Positions 47,000 through 59,049 of a stretch of 64,000 nucleotides of DNA are shown here, one piece after another; position 1 is the first letter of the stretch, and every line of letters begins with the position of its first letter. A model generated the notes under the pieces. The model was given only the letters and a program-made list of their open reading frames with translations. It searched no databases and was not told the origin of the DNA. The translations under genes were made by a program, and so were the position numbers. The stretch is from Talinum fruticosum (lineage: Eukaryota; Streptophyta; Magnoliopsida; Caryophyllales; Talinaceae): positions 4,884,001 to 4,948,000 of the forward strand of contig JAITYX010000025.1 in NCBI GenBank assembly GCA_021018815.1, written 5' to 3'.

Positions 47000-48742
47000 T
47001 TTTACGAGGAAGAAGGTTTTTCCGAACCCAGATTTGAATGACTTTGGGTTTTGTCCGATTCCGAGTCTTCCTTGCAGAGAACCGAGTCCGTGTCTCTTTC
47101 TTTTTGAAAACCTTTCCTTTTGAAACAAGAGAAAATGGTTTCTTTTTGTAAACAGATCCGGGCTTAGTCCTCCCTTCATTTTTGTGAATGGGACCATGCT
47201 CGGCTTTCTCGAGCTTCACGGTTCGGGAATCCTTTTAAACAGTTCCGAGTAGGAATTAGATTCCTCCTCTTTGTTGAAACCAAGTCCTTCTTTTCGAAGG
47301 AGATACATTGAGATCCTAAGAGCATGTCAAGGTTCTTCCGACCTTGAGTAAACTTTAAAACCAGATCTTGAGACACAATGAGCTTACGCTTTAGTTGCTC
47401 ATTTTCTTTTCTAAGTAACTCGGACTCGGTCTCATTAGATTGAGCACTAGTCTTGAGTTCTCCGAGAGTGAGTCTCGGCTTTTCCAATTCATTTTTCAAA
47501 GAAATGCTCTCGGAACTAATTAGCTCAAGTTGTTCTTTGAATTGAGAAGAATCGAATTGGACTTTTCTTCCAAAGTAAAAATGTATTTAGCTAAATCAAC
47601 TTTGGAAAATTTTAGGAAGTAATCAATTACCTCTTGAGGATTAGTTTCCTCATTGTTCGAGTCCGGGTCCGACTCCTTTCGGCTTCCGAGTCGAGATTGC
47701 CATTAGACATTTCGAGTCGTCCGAGTCCTCGTCGTCTTCGATGAGTCTTCATCGCTCCATGTTGCCATCATAGCCTTCTTTTTCTTTCTGTCCCTTTTCC
47801 TTTTCGGACGAGTCTTTGACTATGTGGTCTTTGCTACCACACTCAAAACATCCAGAATTCTTAAATAAAGATAACTTTGAAGGGGAAGAATATTTACCTT
47901 TTCTGTCACTCTTGTCTTTCTTGTAGAATTCTTCTCTTGGCCTTTTATCCCATCTTTTGTGCTTCATCATTCTCTTGAAGCCTCTAGCTATCAGTGCCAT
48001 GGGATCGTCTTCGAGTCGGAGGAGCTCGGATTTGCTTCTTTGGATTCCGAGGCTTTCAGTGCTATATTGTACTGCCCTCAGCATCCTCCTCTTCTAGATG
48101 GATTTCGTGAGTGAGAAGCTTTCCGATGAGCTCGTCTGGTTTTAAGAGTGAGAGGTTCCGAGCTTCCTCTATGGCAGTCACCTTGGGACCCTATCTTCTC
48201 TTGGGTAGGCTTCGAGTTTCTTTCCGCACATTTCCTCGTGGGAAATCTTCTTACCCAATGATTTGAGATTGTTGGTAATCTCGAGTAAATCGAATGAACA
48301 TCCGAGTGATGTTTTCTTACGGCTCCATCTTAAATAGCTCGTATTTATGAAGATACTGACTGATCTTCGCTTGTCGACTTGGCTAGTGCCTTCGTAAGTG
48401 TTGACAAGTGTGTCCCACACTTCTTTTGCTGAGTCGCAGCGGACACCCGATTGTATTCTTCTAAGCTAATGGCGCACATCGGAATGTTCATTGCCTTAAA
48501 GTTCTTCCTGAACTTCTCGCTCGCCAGGAGTAAATTCGGCCTTTGTCTTGGGAATGATTCTGAATTCTTCTGTCTTCATTGGAATGTAGTGTCCTTGTTG
48601 TATGATTTCCCATACATCTTCATCATGATCCATGAGGAAACATTCCATAAGTTTCTTCCGAGTGCCCGAAGTTTGATCCTTTGAATTTTAGTGGTCTGCT
48701 GAAAGATCTTCCTTCATCAAACTCTCCGATGTTACGAGCCAT
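47000..48742 (-). pseudogene. SIRE gag, frameshifted
   Basis: The start is the ATG at 48742 (MARNIGEFDEGRSFSRP), shared with the copy at 20400. The UBN2-type gag domain spans about 48560-48200: WDTLVNTYEGTSQVDKRR, EITNNLKSLGKKISHEE. A CCHC knuckle lies at 47809-47850, reading CFECGSKDHIVKD with the last Cys out of frame. A coiled-coil-like region follows at 47499-47300. The C-terminal part is Lys-rich. It would form the particle that packages the RNA. Gag and pol seem to be parts of one long frame, but frame breaks prevent proof. Confidence 0.9.
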
Positions 48743-48801
48743 TTGATCTTTAGACCTTTGGATGGTTAGATCCTTTACGAAAGGCTAGGCTCGATACCAA
48801 T
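48743..48801 (-). promoter_or_regulatory. SIRE leader and primer-binding site
   Basis: TGGTATCGAGCC (48787-48799, -) follows the 5' LTR after two bases. It matches initiator tRNA-Met except for a missing A within CAG. Confidence 0.85.
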
Positions 48802-50394
48802 TGAAGGTTTGCTCGAGGAGAGTTTGAGTCACCCTAGAGGGGGTGAATAGGGTGAAGGAGGTTTTTCGGAGAAATTCAACCTCTTTTGCCAAATAAGATA
48901 CGGAAATGGATTCCGAGTTAAAATCGAGTCGGAAAAGTATGGACACGTAAAAGCTCGCTTGAGTAAAGTGGCAAAGTAAATAGAGGCGTCGAGCCGCTCC
49001 GAGTCTAGAATGAACTCGGAAAGTAAACACTTAGAAGTTACGTGGAAACCCTCCCGGGGCGAAAACCACGGACCGTGCTAATCCAAGCACGAAGTCAAAT
49101 CCACTATTTTGAGTCCACAAAATACCGTGAATCGATCGAACCCGAGTTGCTCCCTTAGACAACTCTTTACAAGTTTTCCTAGACTCGAAATTCCCTTGTC
49201 CGATCTAGTACTTCCTAGCTGAGATAACCCTTACAGCTAGGGACAACTAAGCCGAGTTAACCTTTACAGCTTAGTCAAGGGACCTTACAGAGAAAGTAAG
49301 TAAGTGTTTGTAACTAAGTACAAGACCTTACAACTCGAAAATAATGAATTACGAGTAGGAGTTGTAAGTAGAAGATTGAGAGTAAATACAATGACTTGCT
49401 CAAGTACGTGTATTAACAATGATTTCGGCAATCTTCAAGTGTTGTGAGGTGGCTTCTATTTATAGATAACCGAGCAGGGTAGCCGTTATCTTCATCTCGC
49501 TCACCGAGAGTCCTTTGTGACCATTGACGAAGCTTTCCGAGTCATTCGAAAGTATCCGTTGTGATATGAACATTGGGCAACGGTTCTCAACTCTCTTGGA
49601 AGTCCCAAAACCACTGGCGGTGTCTTGAAGGATAAAGTGGAAACCTACGTTAAGCTTGGCGTTCCAGTTTTCCAGATTCGGAAACGACGGCCTCGACACA
49701 ATCTTCCGGGACTCGGAGTAGAGAAGGTGAAAAGCCATGTCTCGCTGGTGATTTGACGTTTCGAACCCAGGTTACTTTTGTAGTTTGAAAAGTGTATCCT
49801 CGTTTGAATAACCTACAAAAGTAAATCAATTTTGGTTCTCAAAGTAAAAAATACTTTGGTCCAAGATTAGACACGAGATAATAAAATAATTAAGATAATT
49901 AAGTTGGTAATTATCTCGAGTCGGAAAAAGAATGGAATATTCCGAGTCTAATATCCATATAACTCAAAATTCCATCCGACTTAGTCTAAGCAAGGAATCA
50001 AGTTATATAACGAATATAAAAGAGAAATAACTTGATATAGACTAAGCATGAAACAGACTAGAAGCACTAACTATAACGAGAATGGAGCTTATAACCGTAA
50101 GTCGGTTTCGAGTAAGAATAGACGAAATACTAGTCTATTCAACATGCGATAAATCTGAGTGATGAGGGACTCGGAACCGAGTGAGATACGCAAATCGGTT
50201 TTACGAGTCACTCAAGGATAAGCAAGAAATGCACGAAGTAAAAAGCTATATTACTTAGATAAGATACCATATCACTTAGAAAAGTTTCTTAGGTACGAGA
50301 GAATGCCTTGGAATCAAAACTCAATTAGTAAGAAATTATTATACTCGATTCCTTTTATACAACTCGAAAGTGTTGTGCGATGTCTTAGTTTTCA
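48802..50394 (-). mobile_element. 5' LTR of the complete SIRE element
   Basis: Termini TGAAGG and TTTTCA (+ strand reading). The TATA box CTATAAATAG at 49456-49465 (-) is the likely promoter of the full-length RNA, which would then start near 49430. Confidence 0.94.
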
Positions 50395-50399
50395 TAGCT

Positions 50400-51357
50400 T
50401 AGGGTCCCTAGCTAGGGTTCCCGGTGTAGCAGGATGCCCGGTCGGAATCTTCCTATATAGGTCCCGGAGCCTAAGTTAAGGGTCGCGCCCGGAGAAACAA
50501 TGAAGTGCTAGTTCAAGTCGACAACCTAGGAAGTGATTCAATAGAAGTAACTCGGTTTCGATCGAAAGCATTTCGGAGAAAGTGTAGGTGGTTGTACCAC
50601 CTTGTTTAAAGTGGATTTAGTTCCAAAAACGTTGTTAATGATTGTGAAACTATGTCTTAAAATGATTGAAAGGTTATGATCTTTAAGTCGTAAGGGATTT
50701 CGCGGGGATTTCATTTAAAAGTATCAAGATTTGTATTACGTTATTATACTTTTACCAATTTCATCATTATCATTAGTATGCATAAAGAATTTTCGTTTTA
50801 AGAGTGTAAGACTCTCCATAGAGACGATTGGTGGTCACCCCCAACATATCCATCCCCCTCCCCGGTTGGAGTTGCAGGTACTCTCTAAGGTGGCGTGTCT
50901 CGTACTTAGCATATTCTAGACTCCTACATGTTGTTTGCTCGCTTGCTGAGTGACTCAAGTTAGTGACGTGCATTCCATGTATTTCTAAGTATTGTAGTTT
51001 GTAACTAAGTTCATATAGTTGTATTAGCTCGGATTATGAACTATTTAGATTGCTCTAGGTCTTAATGAATTTAGTTGGACTCCGGCGTGCGGCCGTTAAG
51101 TTGTATACTCCGAGCGTATGTCTCCTTCGGTTATATTGTGATTGTTAAGCGGTGTTTTTTAGGCTTTAAACCTAGAGGATAAACCATGTTACAAACAGAA
51201 ATCTGCTGAAATTTTTAAAAAATTTTCAACTAAAATAGACAATTACCTTTAACTTGGAATTAGAAAGCCAAACCTAGGCACTTGAATAAGCCTTGGGAGT
51301 TCCTTTTGAGGATCTCTGGCAATGTAATACTCTTAGGGTGGGTTTTGGGGTGTTACA
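50400..51357 (+). mobile_element. 3' LTR of family A, copy 2, distal part
   Basis: Continues the LTR interrupted at 39513, ending GGGGTGTTACA at 51357. It is collinear with 35060-35976. Confidence 0.88.
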
Positions 51358-52320
51358 CATAATCCATAGACTTCTAGGTCTAGGGAAGGCAAGCTAGCAA
51401 GTGGTTTGGACTTATTGATATCTTGAATTAAGACAGATGGGTCCCACTCGACCTATAATGGGTTTAGAGAATATAATTAAGGTACCACCGAACGGATTCT
51501 TATTGTGATTTGGCTTACGGGTGTCCTTAGGGAGATGGAGTTGACCATTGCGGAACATGCTCTCCAAGTTGTTCTTAAATGTCCAACATTTCTCGGTGTC
51601 GTTTCCTCATGCACAATGGTATTTATAGGACTTTCTTGCGTCCTAGATTTTTTATTGTTCCGTGGTTTCTAATTCTACTCTTATAGGTGGCACTTCAATC
51701 TTCCCCGCGACAATAGGCGATCGAGGGCTTGAGCATATGTAGTAATAATAGGAGTGTAGTCATTATACCGTTAAGGACATTGACATCTCGCACCCTGCTC
51801 GATGCTCGCCTTGGTTAGAGGTTTTCTTGTCCTTAGATTGATAGTTACCTCTATATCTACTCAAGACTTACGTCGTTTTGTGAAAATTAGCTTCGTGTCT
51901 CAATTGGACGTTTTGGAGCAAAACGTAGTGTTTTGGTCATTCTTACCATGAAATGCGACGCCGACCATACGACGTCATACAAATGAGATTAATTTTGTGT
52001 CTCGGTTGGACATTGATGATGAAACGCGATGTTTTGAGTGCAACAAGGCCTTGTACATGGGCGCCGGCCACTACCGACTCTACAGGGTTGACCCGGGCTT
52101 TGACCGTCCGAAGAAAATGAATTTTTAGACCGACCTAAGGCAAAAAGGTTTATTTTTGGTGCTAAAGGGTTTTTGTGGTTTTCGGGATTCCGTCATGCCA
52201 ATTAGATATCGACCAGTAATCCAAATCGACAAACAGGACTGGGATTTTATCATCGGGCCAACAAAATAAAATACATAAATAAAACAAATAAGGATGAAAT
52301 GTTTTAGGTGTTTATAGTGG
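51358..52320 (-). pseudogene. Tat/Ogre-type gag C-terminal part
   Basis: On the - strand HDTEKCWTFKNNLESMF (about 51600-51550) and NGQLHLPKDTRKPNHNKNP are followed by a frame change at about 51448 and by DPSVLIQDINKSKP and DLEVYGL up to 51358. EKCW..K is a known motif of Tat/Ogre gag-pol. The frame continues without a gap in CIKEQQISKQ at 33206, 18 kb away, once the family A insertion is removed. Upstream, 51700-52320 is decayed, with no clear motif. Confidence 0.8.
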
Positions 52321-52786
52321 GAAACTAAATTAGTGAATTGGTAAGTTAATGAGACATAATATGAGAATTTGAATCGAATTTCATAGTTTGTGATGAGTTG
52401 TGAATCCTTGGGTTAAATTGTAACTATTTGTGAGGGTTTGTTGTTATTATGGTTGGATATGAAATCAACTTAGTAAATTAGCAGCTTTAGGGAGTATTTG
52501 TGACTATTTGTGGTTATTGTGGCTTCAGTGGAAATTCAATGAATAAATTGACAATTTTATGGACTATACATTTGGGACAGTTCGTGTTTGTGGTTATTGA
52601 GGCTCGTTGTTATTGAAATCTATGGTTACTTAAATTTGCTATATTTTGCTAGATTGAATGAATTCAATGAGAAAGTGAGTTTTAACGAAGAGAAGGAAAG
52701 CGAATTAAAAGTATAGAGGTTCAAAATGAATTACGAAACTGCAAGTGATGGTTGAGGTGACTCGTGAAGTTTAACATTTGATTTAG
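52321..52786 (+). mobile_element. Family A LTR, copy 4, left fragment
   Basis: Weak but ordered similarity to 38870-39010 (CATATGAGAATTTGA; TATTTGTGGTTATTATGGCT). It is probably the left part of the LTR that resumes at 55777. Confidence 0.5.
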
Positions 52787-55776
52787 TGTGTGTTTGGATC
52801 TAGGAAAATAACTTTGAAAGAAAAAATATATAAAAATTACTTTTTTTCCTTCGTTTGGAGTACGAGAAAAACGGATGGAAAATTTTTGATATGAGAATTT
52901 AGGAAAAAGTAAAGGAAAGTTAGTGTAAAGTATTTTCTTCATTAAAACATAAGGAAAACTCTTGGAACATTTGTGAGGGGCCTACCCCAACACCTTCTCT
53001 TGCCTCTCGCTCTTTGCTCTCCTTGACCGAGCTCTCACCTCTCCTCTCGCTTGCTCTCCTTATGTTTTTCTCTATTGGTGTTAATAAGGGCCTCCCTCGA
53101 GCCCCCTTGGTTCTCACTATTCGCTCTCCTCAACCGAGCTATCTCTTCTCCTTGGACTCTTCTCTCTTTGCGCTCTTCTTTGCCGATTTTCTTCTTTACC
53201 GACGATCTCTCTCCTTCGACAGCTATCTGTCTCCTCTAGTAAATCTATTGCCCTCTCTCTCGCTCTCTCTCTTCTCTCCCGTGACCCGTCCCCTTCTCAT
53301 ATTCCGTAAGCGTTTTAGGGTTCAATCTGAATTTAAACGTTTTTGGGTTTATTTGGACAAATTGTGTGAATTTGTGGGCACATGATGCTATGTGTTTTTG
53401 ATTAAGTGGATTTATCCATCTAGGTTAGTTTCAATTGAATTTTTATGGCGTTAATTTTTCTTATTCTTGAACTTGTTTACTTTGCAATTTTTCTATGAAT
53501 AAACTTTGGATTACTTCAGTTTTAAGATCATATGATGATGATGGCTTCATTGGTTGAGTTCATATTATTGTAGAAACTTCAGTTTACATATTTATTATTG
53601 CATTTTGAGTATCTCAGTTAGAGATTGACATCGCCAATGGAAAAATGTGTTGCCTTTTCCCTATTTGTTCCCAATATGCTTATGGTTTACCTATTTATTT
53701 CTTATTTGTAGCTGCCAATCTTTTGATATTATAAAGCTCTAGTATCTTAGTGTCTTGTGTTTATTAGTTTTGTGGACTTCATTTTATTATGTGAAGTTGA
53801 AATTTGTCCCTTTAAATATCTGGTCGAGCTTTTTTGAAATTTCTTTTGGGTAGAGTTTCAATTTTTTTATAAGTTACATTAAAATTTTAGGATCCTTGAG
53901 TTTTGCGAAGTTCTGAATTTTCATTATTTTGTACTAATTGTAGTTGTTTTTAGCTTCTATAACATTATGGTGATTTCTTTGATGATATGATTTGATTGAA
54001 GATTCAGATGCCTAAACACCTTTGTGATTGATTATAGTGTTTCCTTTCATCGCCTGGTTTTGAGGGGTTGATTTTACTAACTAGATTATCCCTTATTTCT
54101 TAAAGTGTCTAATGGACAATCTAGTATGTGCTTTCAGGTTTAGCCATTGAACTCCTCTGCAATCTCTTTGTCTTCTGTCCATTTTTTTTTTTTTTTTTTT
54201 GGTGCTGGAAGTTTATGAATCTCTCAACCTTCTATCAATCTGTATTATTTTTTTGCGTTGGAAGTTCATGAGAACTCCTTTGCAATCTCTCTACATTCTG
54301 TCTTTTTTTTTTTTTTTTTTTTTGTGTTGGGAGTCAGACGCACCTCAGATTTGTGGTTATTTGAGCCACTCTGTATACTTGATGCTAGACTTAGTTAAGT
54401 TGCTCTGTACGCTTGTTCCAAGCCTCTTACTCGTTTGCACAAAGGATTTCAACGGGCTTTTTCGGGTCTTAAATTACTTCCATTGGAAGTCAATAAAATT
54501 GACCATTGACAACTCTCATAGGAGTACAAAAACTGCCCATTTAGTCATTTCATGATACCCAAACTGCCTTGGCCTAAAGATAATAGTTTTCTAAAAACAT
54601 CCTATTGAAAACCTAGTTCATATATTAGTATTTTTATTCAATCATGGTTCCCCTTATTAGAGTCTGCTCATAACATGCATCAATGATAATAATCCATAAT
54701 AGGAAGGATACAATCTATTATATAGTCCTGAGTTTGTAGACCTAAAAATATGGTGACCTCACCCTCCCTTTTAGATTTGGGACTACCTTATAAGCAGAGG
54801 AGAAAAGCTGCTAACCATCTTGCTCCTCCCCTCGAAAATAAAGTTCTTCCTAGACGTTTCATGCTCTCTATTTATTGTGGTTGTTTCATGTTCTCTATGT
54901 GAATACATTGCAAATCTAGGCCTCTGCTTGTTGATGTTTAGCGAATAATTTTCATTTGTTAAGCATTTCCCTCTTTAGTAGTTTCAAATTAGAGGGAGGT
55001 ATGTATGATATCTTAACTAAGAGGGATGTATGATATCCCCAAGTATCATTGTTGCTTGCTCTTTGTTCATTGCTATTAGTGTGATATGGACTTTTTATCT
55101 TGTTGTATCCAAATTTGTTTATAATGATTTCTTGGGTAAATAAGTTGATGGCTTAAGTGATATATCATAAACAAAGGTCTATCATGCTCTTTCTATCGAT
55201 CCCAATTCAGCTAAAGCTTTCCTCGCCTGCCTGAGTGCTCGTCATGCGTTGTGGTTGAAATTAAAGTTTGATAATGATGTTATCTAATTTGGTAGCATTT
55301 TTATCTGTCATGGACTGTAAAATTTACTCTTAAAATATTTGGAGAGATGATCGATAGTATAGTGTGACTTTTGAGATTGTTGGGCATTTAATTCTAGCAT
55401 TCGGTTTTTGATGATAATATTAAAAACGGTTATGAGCTCCTTGTAAAATTTAGTTTTTAATTATTCAACGTGATGGTGATTTCTTATATGTTACAAGTGA
55501 TTTGTTTAGTCATGGCTAACTTACATCACTTATATGAGAGCTTGCATACCATAGTTTAAAGAAGTTAGAAACTCACTAGCTCAGCTTTTTTTTCCCAATT
55601 AACTTTCCTATTTGCAAACAATGGAAAAAAGTTAGTTGGAAAATCATTTTTCCTTGTATTTTTCTCTAATCGAAATAACGAAAAAAAAAAAAAGGTTCTC
55701 CAAACTTTCTTTCCTTCTCATTTGTTTTTTACTATGAACATTCTTCCCAAATTATTTTCTTAGGTCCAAACAGGGC
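52787..55776. mobile_element. TIR DNA transposon of about 3 kb, no transposase
   Basis: Left end TGTTTGGATCTAGGAAAATA (52791) and right end, read in reverse, TGTTTGGACCTAAGAAAATA are inverted repeats agreeing at 18 of 20 bases. It lies between two family A fragments. Inside are a CT-rich leader-like block (52980-53300) followed by plain AT-rich sequence, and two poly-T runs (54183-54200, 54304-54323) within a local tandem duplication (54148-54340). The open frames at 53014-53385 and 54199-54555 are unrecognised. The superfamily is uncertain because the target duplication is not clear. Confidence 0.65.
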
Positions 55777-57005
55777 CTCGGTATTCTGTTGATGGTATTT
55801 AACGTAGTTTGGGATGCATCTAGAATCATCAAATCATTGAACCAAATTAAAGCTTTGAATGAAATTTGAGTTCGAAGTGCCCCATTAAAAACTAACCGAA
55901 ATTGAATCAAATCAAACCCGAAACAAGATGAGTGTTGTGGATTTTAATCATGTGTATTGGGTTAAGAGGATTTTGCGTAAGTAAATGTTAGTATGCATAT
56001 ATACTTGTACATTCTTAATTTAGAGGTGGAGTATTAACTCTAATCCAAGTGTTTGGCTGTAAGTATATGAAAGAATGTGCCGAGTGTGAATGATTGAAGT
56101 TGATTGTGTTTCTCAATGAATTTTTAGCTAAACTCAATTTTTTATGGTTAGGATTGAAAAGCGTTTTGTTTACATAAAATGATCATGAGTATGATTTCTT
56201 GATAATTGCTTTTTAAACTTGAATATATGTTCCAAAGAAGTGAAACTCAATTTGGAAGGGTCGCAAATTGTGATATGTCTTCTATTGTGTAAACTACTTT
56301 GAGAATGTTGTTCGCAACGAGAATTGATGAGTGAATGTGGTTTCAATTGATTTCGGGCTAAGGATTGTTTAGCATAGTGGAAGGGTTCTAACTAGGGTTC
56401 TCGTGTATCGGGATACCCTACCATAGACTTCTAAGGAAGGGTTCTAACTACGGCCCTCATGTATCAAGATGTCCGACTAGAGACTTCCAAGAGTTTCACT
56501 AGAACTAGGTCCCAAGAGCTAGAGTCAAGGGTCGCACCTCATAAACTATCTCGGTGCTAGTTCAAGTCTAAAAGCCCTAGAAAGATGCTGGTTTTCAGAA
56601 TGAGTTGTTGATGTGTAGAGGACATAGTTGACAAATGATTTCAGTTTGAAATTATGTGAGTTGAATGTTGAGTTTTACCTTTGTTTTAGTGTGAGCATTT
56701 GGTAGAAGTAAAGATGTGTAAACGTTTTAGTTTTTCGTGTTTTAAAGGATGTTATGAAAATGAAAATGTAGTATGATGATATTAAACACTGGATGTTAGT
56801 ATGTATATTTATGTGACGCTGATTTTTATTTTAAGAGTATAAGCCTATTCACCGAGAGGTTTAGCGCTCACCCACCGTATATTTACTCTTGAGTTGCATG
56901 TCCTTCTTAAAGTTATTCGTCTCTTACCTTTAGCATTTTGGAACCACTTGCATTAATGCTAGTTCCGAGTGGCGTAAGCTTGTTGAACATGTATTTTATG
57001 TGTTG
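55777..57005 (+). mobile_element. Family A LTR, copy 4, right part
   Basis: Collinear with 23127-24180 from GATTTTAATCATG (55938) to AGTTCCGAGTGGCGTAAGCT (56970). It is cut at 57005 by the second SIRE element. Confidence 0.8.
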
Positions 57006-58531
57006 TGAAGGTCTGCTCTTGGAGAGTCTTAGTTACCCTAGAGGGGGCGGTGAACAGGGGTGATTAGGAAATTTGAACGAACTTAGAATCTTTTTGCTTG
57101 AAAAGGATAAGCAGCTAATTCCGAGTCTAGATTGGACTCAAAAAGTATGAACTCGAATTACATTGAAACTCTCTTGGGGTAGAAAACCACGGCAGGTGCT
57201 AATCCAAGCACCAAGTCAAATCCACTATTTTGAATCCACAAAATACAGTAGACGAGACTTAACCAGAATTGCTCCCTTAGACAATTCCTTACAAGATTTT
57301 CCTAGACTCGAAATTCCCTTATCCGATCTAGTACTTCCTAAATGAGGTAACCTTTACAACTAGGGACAACCGAGCTGAGTTAACCTTTACAACTCGGTCA
57401 AGGGACCTTACTCGAAAGCAAGAAAGAGAATTTGTAACTAATTACAAGACCTTACAACTAAGAAAGATGTTAAGTACGGACTTGGAGTTGTAAGTAGAAG
57501 ATTAAATGAGTATTATACAAAGAGATATAATTTCAAGCAATAGGTTCAAGCAATCTTCAAGTCTTGTGAAATGGCTTCTATTTATAGATGACCAAGCAAA
57601 TTAGCCATTGTGACTATCATCCGAATAAGAGTCCTCTCGTGACCATTGTAACGGTTTTTCTCGATCGCTCGAAAGGATCCGTTGAGATGTGAACGTTGTG
57701 CAATGACTCTTGACTCCTTAGGATGTCCCAATTCACTGGTGGTGTTTGAAAAGGAAGGTGGAAACCACCGTTGAGCTTAGTCTTGAAGATTTCTATTTTT
57801 GAAACAGACAAACCCGACATAGTGTTTGGGCCTTGGTTAGAAGTAGAAAAGTCTTGTCTCGCTGGTGATTGACAGCTTGAAGCCGGTTACTTTTGTATTT
57901 CAAAAGTAGGATAACCTCGTTTAGATAACCCGCAAAACTAAACCAATTTTGGTTCTCAAAGTATAAAATACTTTAGTCCAAGATTAGACACAAATAATAC
58001 TTTAATTAAGATAATGAAGAGCATAATTATCGGAGTCGGAGAAGAATGAAATTTTCCGAGTCTAATATTCATTATACTTAAATTCCATTTGAGTCGATCT
58101 AGAAAAAGATCAAATTAGATAGAGAATATTAGAGAATGAGTACTTGATCTAGACAAATATAGTTCAAACAAAACATGTCGACTTAGAGAGTTGAATTAAC
58201 GTGTAATTCACTTGAACTTAGAATATAAAGTCGGACTCGAGTTTGAAAGTATTAGTGAGATTGTTTGAACATGGGATAAGTCTGAGTGTTGTCCGAGTGA
58301 CTCGGAACCATCGAGTGTGAAATGATGAGCAAGAGTTTGCTTTACGAGTCGATCGAAACGAATGAAAACATATGCAATAGTATTTGTAACACTCGGAAAA
58401 GTTTCTATACCACTCATAGCAGTTTCTAGAGTACTCGGAATGACTTGTAATCAAAACTTAGAATAAATTAAGTTTGTACCTGATTCTTTTGTAGTACTCA
58501 AAATGATATACATACAAAGTCTAAGTCTTTA
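57006..58531 (-). mobile_element. 3' LTR of the second SIRE element
   Basis: TGAAGG to TCTTTA (the last C of TCTTCA is changed to T). The TATA box is at 57578-57587 (-). The polypurine tract AAAAAGGGGAGAT follows at 58532-58544, and a second purine tract lies at 58943-58953. Confidence 0.92.
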
Positions 58532-59049
58532 ATCTCCCCTTTTTGATGAAAAGCATTCCATACTCGGATAGAAACTTTGTTAGTGAAAGCTGTCCCGAGT
58601 TTTCATTCCTTCTCGGGTAGAACATCATAGTTTAGAGATAGAATCATAGAAAATAGCTAGAGTAATTCAAACTTAGATTTTATCGAGCTATTATGCTAAG
58701 ATTGCATTAGAGCCGAGAATGAAATATCGCGTGGAAATTAATGAAGTGATTCGAGCGTAGAGTATTACTTATATCGGAGCAAAAAATATATAATTGAGTT
58801 GATAAAACAAAGCAAGATGCACTAAGAGAAATTGAAACTCGGAAAGTCGTACGAACTTAGAAACTTCATTAATATTCACATAAAAAATATACACAAAAGG
58901 CTGAGGAAACTACCCCTAAACAAGACAACAAATTTCTAAATATTCTCCCCCTTGCCTTTCGCAAAAACAAAAAAAAGAGGAAGAATGTATCAAGTAGATA
59001 CAATTTTTATGTCTGGACAAAAAAAATTAAAACGAAAAAAAAAACTTAG

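Larger units (their letters stand above)
39514..50394 (-). mobile_element. Complete SIRE-type Ty1/copia retrotransposon, 10.9 kb
   Basis: Two LTRs of 1592 and 1593 bp, primer site, gag, pol and a third ORF in order, on the - strand. The target duplication TAGCT is perfect (39509-39513 and 50395-50399). The element lies inside the family A 3' LTR, and homologous LTR copies confirm the empty site. The LTRs differ at roughly 4-5 percent of positions by eye over the first 330 bp, mostly at C/G sites. The copy is structurally whole, but the reading frames are broken many times as written. Confidence 0.95.

Noticed and set aside
53014..53385. 123-residue Leu/Ser/Phe-rich frame suggesting a membrane protein
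   Set aside because: It is produced by a CT-rich repeat (CTCTC runs) and has no motif.
54183..54323. Poly-T runs as retrogene tails
   Set aside because: They lie inside a local tandem duplication and no coding sequence precedes them on either strand.
52768..55806. TTTAAC at both sides of the 3-kb TIR transposon as target duplication
   Set aside because: It does not abut the inverted repeats and the match is short.
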